Source: Adiantum capillus-veneris
Taxonomy: Eukaryota; Streptophyta; Polypodiopsida; Polypodiales; Pteridaceae
Length of the DNA: 64,000 nt
Assembly (NCBI GenBank): GCA_014529385.2
Contig: CM043955.1
Location: 153,851,640 to 153,915,639 of the forward strand
Direction of reading: 5' to 3'
The position numbers were made by a program, and so were the translations under genes. Positions 58,560-64,000 of this stretch are shown piece after piece. Under the pieces are notes generated by a model. The model worked only from the letters and a program-made list of their open reading frames with translations. It made no database searches and was not told the origin of the DNA. The number at the start of each line of letters is the position of its first letter. Positions within the stretch are counted from its first letter, which is position 1.

Positions 58560-60290
58560 TTCAACAGATGTTTGTTCTTGGGGCACTTGAAGAAGAGGTG
58601 GGTTAAAGATTCCTCCTCTGAATGACATCTCTAGCAGAGTCCTTAAGTTCTTCTTACTTTGTTTGCTTTGGCTCCAATCCAAAGACCATCTTGATGAAAC
58701 CCTTTTGTTCTTGAAGAATAATTTTGTCCATGTGTGGGTTGATCCTTCTAGCTAAGGATAATGCAAAGATCTTATATATTGAAGTCACACAGGAGATGGG
58801 TCTCCAATTAGACAGATCCTCCTTAATGTTTATGTTGGTAGAAAAATCTTCTTGTCTAACAGTTTCTAGCCAGACTTTGAGAAGGTTGGGATGATAAAAT
58901 CCTACTAAGATTTATAAAACTCATCGAGAATACCATCTATTCCTGGAGTCTTTCCATCTTTGAGAGCCTTAATGGTCTCTCTGATCTCCCCCTCTAAAAT
59001 AGGTGTATCCATACTTCTAACCAGATGCTCTTCTTGATATGAGCTATGTGAGCTCTAGTATTCCTTACAACCTCATTTCTCAAGGGGGGCCAGAGAAGAC
59101 ATTAGAGTAGTACACATGAGCCAATTCCATATTTTCTTTATGGTTAGAAGCTTTTGTCCCAGTTGGACTATTGATAAAAGGTATGAAATCTCTGGATTTT
59201 TTCTTTTTGAGCGGATTGAACATATCCTTGTTAGGCTTATCAATCTTTCCAGCCCAAAAGTCTCTATTAGCATCAAAGGAGCTCTTTCTGCCTAAGGGAC
59301 TCTTTCAGGTCTATAAGTTCCTAGGGAGGAGGATTTGAAGAGGACAATTTATTCTCCAAAACTGAGATTTTGTCCCTAATTCAATCATTCTTCTACAAGA
59401 TCTGATTTTGCTAGCCTTTTTCCTACAGTCAATGGAATTTTTCCAAGTGTTGTGTCCCAAGCCTTGAAGGTGGAAGCTTCGTTCTCAAAAGATTCTTTTA
59501 GAACTTCTTTGACCTTATATTTGACTTATGGAAGCTTAAGCAAAGATTGATCTAGGTGAGGCCATCCTGCTTTATAATCACAACAAATTGATCCAAAGTA
59601 GCAATAATAGGCATGTTATCAAAAAGAAGAATAGAATCGTCTGTTTTGCAATTAATGAACATATGAAGTTGCATTAGATTAAGAGACATATACATCATGT
59701 CCAATCTAGTTGCTCTATAGTACTCACCTGACTGTTTGTTATTCCAAGAGAATCATGTGGTTTCAGAGATTTCTACCAGATTTAGATTCTCCACCATATT
59801 ATCCCATTGGATTTTTTCTTTTCCAAACATTATCTGTCCTTGGGCTTTGTATCTATCCTATAGAGATTCTACATTATTGAAGTCACCAGCCAACAAATAG
59901 GGTTAGTCAAAAGGCTCGGTTCTTCCCTGGTATTGGCTCTGCTAGAAATGGAATTGGAAGCATAGAGACTGATAAATGCATAATTGAAGGGTTCAAAGAG
60001 CTCTATACCAACCCAACTGCCTCTAAGAGAGTGAAGGGTTTGATTGACACAATCAAATATTTTGCATGGATTCCAATGACAGCTCCTCCTCTGCCTTGAT
60101 GATTTGTGGTAAACCAAGTAAACTGAGATTCAAATCTTTTAAGATTGAATTGCAGATTATTGTCTACACTTTTAGTTCATGGAGACATATAATATCAGTA
60201 TATAAAGAAATGTCATGCATCCATTTCTTTATACATGTAGGTTTAAAGAGGGATCATTTATCCCTCTGCAATTGACTTAGAATTGTTAAT
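58560..60290 (-). pseudogene. LINE ORF2: endonuclease, partial RT, RT zinc-binding tail
   Basis: Minus-strand pieces in order: LLAGDFNNVES near 59890 (APE-type endonuclease GDFN), FSWNNKQSGEYYRATRLDM near 59720 (the S-W-x-N-x-x block with R-x-D), then a Lys-rich linker. KEDLSNWRPISCVTSIYKI follows near 58830, then HMDKIILQEQKGFIK (L1 RT blocks 1-2). The reading passes almost directly to CHSEEESLTHLFFKCP near 58610, the zf-RVT domain at the C-terminal end of plant L1 ORF2. So most of the RT catalytic core is deleted. Confidence 0.8.
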
Positions 60291-60309
60291 TTTGGAGCCT
60301 TCATGTCTT

Positions 60310-61493
60310 AGTGGATTTAGCTGGTTTGGAAAGGACAAGAGAAGATCTAATAGGATTAGGGTTTTCCTCTTTCTTTCTCGAATTAAATTTTTGCTTGAGG
60401 TGGGAAGGGTTTCTTCTTCAGCTGTTGTCATATAGGTGTCCTCATCATAAGGGCCAGGAAAGCTAGCAAGCTTGATCTTCTCCTTATTGTCCTCTATTTC
60501 TAGCTCTCTTTCAAAAGATTATTGGGTCTCCCACCTGCATCACTGGTATTTGGGTATTAGGGATGGCCTCCTCTTCACTTTCAGAGGAGGAGTATTATGA
60601 GGATGTACCCCTAGTCAAGTCACTAGGGCTTGGGGGTAGTTTTTTATCCATTAGACGATTCAGATGTTGATTGTGGAGGGGATTTTGGTTACCCTTTTCT
60701 TCGTCGACCTGTTCTTCATCTACATGTGGGGAAGGGTTTTCCTGCTCTAGCATTTCCTTGTTGTTAGCAGGAATGTCATAGTTAAAAGGGTCAAAAACAT
60801 CTTCAAGTAGAGCATGGAAAGCCTGTCCTTTAGGAGGGATGATTCTTGTATTCTTGGGAGGTCTATGGGAGTTTTTTTTTTGGACTTGTTGGAAAGGATT
60901 CCCAACTTCATCTTGGTTAGATTTCTAAGGTTCTTTTGAAGCTATATCTCTGGGAAGTTATTTATCAAATGCCCCTACGTCATACAGTGGAAGCAGCATT
61001 AGAAAGATTCTTGTAAAAGACCATCTAGGTATGGAGCCATTTTCTTGTGGAGTCTTTGAGAGGGATGTCAAACATGAGTTCTTGATTAGTGTCTACTTCA
61101 ATAAGAAGTTGGGGATCCCATTAGGCTTGATTCCCCCTCTGGCCTTTTGACCTAAAACTTTGCCAATTTGAGCACCCAGTTCTTTCAGCCAAGGGTAAAA
61201 GTCAACAGGCAGGTCAAGAAAATTAATCCAAATGGGAACCTTGGCAGGTTTTTCCCATCTAGGGGTGAATCCCTCATACCATTTAAAGACAGATAGAGGA
61301 GTATTCGTTATTATCAATTGACCCTATCCTATGGCTTGGAGGGCCTCATTTGCATTATCAAAGAAGAACAAATAATAATTATTAGGTAGGTATTGAGCAT
61401 GGTTAGGTTTTATATTTTTGTTACCCCACTGTTGGTTAATCCATTGTTTGAGAGTTTCCACTGAGGGCCTGATGCCATGACACAGCCCTATCA

Positions 61494-61591
<98 letters not shown>

Positions 61592-62014
61592 GAGCATACC
61601 AGGTTTGAAGGTCTTTAGCCTCAATAATGAGAGTATCCCGGGTGAGGGATAGGGCAGGAGAAGGACATCTAGGAGGAGTAGGGCATCTGATAGGTGACTG
61701 AGGAGGGATCCTCTTCCAAGAAGGAGCAGGGGAAGAGTGCTTTGCTGACAGAGAGTCATTTTGATTTAGGATTGGTGGTCTATAATCATAGCTAGGGTTA
61801 TTATCTATGTTTTGCAAGACATTAGATACAATAAAATATTGCATACATGGGAACATTGAAGAGAAAGGTTTTTGATTATCCATGATAGGATGCTAAAACA
61901 GAGGAATACGAGAAGGGTGCCCTGATGCCACCATTGCAAAAGAGTGTAGTTCTCTGCCACACGGTCTGAGGGTGGGGAGGTTTTCGTGCCCATTCTGTTT
62001 TGAAATGCTTCCAT
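60310..62014 (-). pseudogene. LINE ORF1, DUF4283-like with microsatellite-coded Arg-Glu run
   Basis: The clearest part is 61317-61093: VFKWYEGFTPRWEKPAKVPI and DLPVDFYPWLKELGAQIGKVLG, the DUF4283 pattern of plant LINE ORF1. A CFHC-like knuckle with H and C to follow lies near 60990, decayed. The 61883-61494 frame starts MDNQKPFSSM, is Pro-rich, then runs into Arg-Glu repeats coded by the (CT)n tract at 61497-61587. A second possible start lies at 62014 in another frame. Stops and frameshifts throughout. Confidence 0.7.
61497..61587. repeat. (CT)n microsatellite, about 91 bp
   Basis: Uninterrupted CT on the plus strand, within LINE ORF1. Confidence 0.97.
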
Positions 62015-62689
62015 TTCTTATATCCATGGGAGAAGCTGAGCAAGTCCCCTAGTCGTTGATAAGACGGATGTTGAAGATCTGTGAGCCAGAGTGAAGCCCT
62101 CTACTTGAGCATGGGGCATGTGAGGGTAGAGAATGATCCCATCTCTTGCGGGTTCCTAGAGGGACATGCCTCCTCTCCCCCCAAAGGGGAAAGGGGGGAA
62201 CCCCACTCAATAGTGCATCAAAGGGGTAGTGAAGGCGAGTGAAGGCAAAGGTTGATGGGGGTATGGAGCTTTGTATCGTGACGTGGCAACTATCATAGCA
62301 GGAGCTCCCTCTGAGAGTAGGGATGCAATTTTTGCAGTTGACAATCTAACTAGCATGTTGCATTGCTATTTCCTTGTATTTCTTCATAAGCTACCATTAA
62401 TAGTTAGGAGCACCCACCCATGAAGGGGGAGGGTGCACGTCCCCACCTTAAAAGCGGCTATGACACCTACTACCTGCACAACAAAACCGCATGATTAAGT
62501 GGATGCTTGGACTATTAAGTCACCATATGTGGGGAACATTAGAAGTGACCCCCATCGGTCTTATGTAGGAGGGCTTTAACTTGTGATTGAGTGTGTGAGT
62601 AATTTCAAGCTAAGGAGGTAAAACACCATGTGGTATCTCTAGCCACTAAGTCCAAAGGACTTTATGATGGAGATTTTGTTTCTTTGTAG
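62015..62689. other. Possible LINE 5' UTR, no gene seen
   Basis: G- and C-run rich (AAAGGGGAAAGGGGGGAACC near 62200). No ORF. Confidence 0.4.
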
Positions 62690-62990
62690 GATTTTTAAAA
62701 TAAAATCATAATCACAATGAATAATAGAGTCTTTTGACTTCTCAAAATCGATCATAGCCAACTTGAAGAATTTTTTTATCGAATAGGACTCCATGTCTAA
62801 TGGAAGACAAACTAGCCACTTAACATGTTCTGTCTAAATCCTTGACAATAAAATACTAGTCATCTATTTTTTACCACCACTTGAAGGAAGCATCATAGAT
62901 GGCTTGAAGTTCACTCCACCAAACCATGGCCATTCAAGAGTTTTAAAAATAGTGCCTCATGATCTCTTGTTTTAATGACATCTATTACAA
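62690..62990 (-). pseudogene. LINE reverse transcriptase scrap
   Basis: The minus strand near 62790-62700 reads LAMIDFEKSKDSIIHCDYDF, close to the L1 RT block with an L-D-F-E-K-A-Y-D core (first catalytic Asp region). The upstream part, to 62990, is degraded. It is a separate small fragment or a displaced piece of the RT missing from the LINE at 58530-62014. Confidence 0.6.
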
Positions 62991-64000
62991 ATACTCAAAA
63001 TGGAAGGTCTACTATGTAGTAAGGCTATAGTTGTGGGGGTGTATATAAAGCAACATGACACAAAAGGAAGCTTTCTTCCAAAGCTGTGCTGCAAAGGACC
63101 ACCGAACATGATTGAGATTTCAAGATTACTAAGAATGAGTCATGTGAGTGTGCAATGCGTTGCATGATGAATATTTTGGCATGGGAACACAATTGAAGAG
63201 ACCAAGTTGCATTAGGTGGTGGTTATTGTTGGCCCAAAATTAAACTTGTCTTGAAGTGGTGATTGTACTTGCATGAGGGGTTGATTCTTATATTACTTCA
63301 CAGAGATGAATCTCAACCATGGGATAAGAAACATGGAAGAAGTGATTGGTTAGCTTATTAACAAGAAAAATGTATAATTGCTTTACATCAAAACTCATTT
63401 TTTCTTTTATTTACTTAAGCACATACATTTTATATCTTCAAGGCAAAGATGCAAACATATGCAGCTCCTAGAGTAGAGTGCTATGCATGCATGCCACAGA
63501 GGAGAAGTTCAAGAGAAGAAAGGTAACATGGCAATACAAAAACTGCTACTCTCCTTGGATGGGTTACTCAATCAACCCATGTGAGCCCTAATAAGTAGAT
63601 AGAAGTGGTTGGAAAGAGTGAAATTCTAAAAAAATGGATGCCTTTGTTATAAAAAATGGAGTCACTAGAGATGCATTTGTTATTAGTGACGGAGTTTTAT
63701 CCAATTGTGCATCCAATGTATATGTTTGAAGATCCAATTTCGTAGATTGTTTGCCACTAGTCAGCCATACAATAATTGTATACAATAGGATGCATATTCC
63801 AATAACCACAACATTTAGAGCGTTTGATTGTGACTCTTCTTGAGAAACAAGAGCCAGCTAATCTTTTGATAGCTCTTTCCTATTAAAGATAGTGCCTACC
63901 TTTTTCTTGATCTTCCCTCCTCAAGAGGAACGAGTAATACGAACTTGTTTCCTTTTGCTTTGCAGTGTCATCTACAAGAAAAAATCTAGAAAAAAATTTC
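62991..64000. other. No gene seen
   Basis: AT-rich. One short minus-strand frame (63588-63809) has no recognisable feature. Confidence 0.5.

Larger units (their letters stand above)
58530..62014 (-). mobile_element. L1-type LINE with internal deletion
   Basis: Read right to left: ORF1 (62014 to about 60310), then ORF2 endonuclease (about 60290-59400), RT start (about 59300-58680) and a zinc-binding tail (58680-58560), ending at an (AT)n tract (58538-58558). The RT palm with its YADD box is missing between the RT start and the tail. Many stops. Confidence 0.82.

Overview
The window reads as land-plant nuclear DNA that is almost entirely transposable elements. The evidence is plant-type LTR retrotransposons with initiator-Met-tRNA primer sites (TGGTATCAGAGC), Ty1/copia and Ty3/gypsy polyproteins, a plant L1-type LINE with a DUF4283-like ORF1, a DUF659/hAT transposase remnant and long (CT)n/(GA)n tracts. 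I see no intact cellular gene, rRNA, CRISPR array or bacterial feature. A large repeat-rich genome is implied. A fern or other seed-free plant is possible, but the sequence does not prove it.

Positions 1 to about 36.4 kb are one old plus-strand Ty3/gypsy element (gag, protease, RT, RNase H, integrase, then a second protease-like ORF). It is cut by later insertions: copia element 1 (1904-7448), copia element 2 (10119-16674), a small non-autonomous LTR element 6 (17368-24742) that itself holds copia element 4 (17752-22926), an LTR-bounded element 5 carrying LINE-type ORFs (25323-31592), and a TTAA-flanked DNA element A (32653-33975). Removing elements 1, 2 or 5 with one target duplication restores the gypsy reading across the site, so those boundaries are firm.

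Positions 36.4-46.0 kb hold the probable 3' LTR of that gypsy, a second TTAA-flanked element B in opposite orientation (37985-39323), a broken unrecognised 3.3-kb reading region ending at a polypurine tract and LTR (40229-43527), a second degraded gypsy copy (integrase plus the same downstream protease-like ORF, 44295-45640), and a degraded LTR of the element 1 family (45720-46043).

Positions 46.4-55.9 kb hold a minus-strand hAT-like transposase remnant and LTR element 7 (47880-55865). Element 7 has no gag-pol and is interrupted by copia element 3 (48863-54350), a sibling of element 2. Positions 55.9-64 kb hold the 3' edge of another LTR element, a short GC-richer island with G-box/ACGT motifs (about 57.1-57.8 kb), a minus-strand L1-type LINE with an internal deletion (58.5-62.0 kb), and a further LINE RT scrap.

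No element is fully intact. Every polyprotein has stops, frameshifts or deletions, so the genes form no working pathway; the window is a layered record of transposition. The points most worth checking are LINE-type coding content inside LTR ends (element 5), the TTAA elements, the protease-like ORF downstream of integrase in two gypsy copies, and the 502-bp triplication in element 2.
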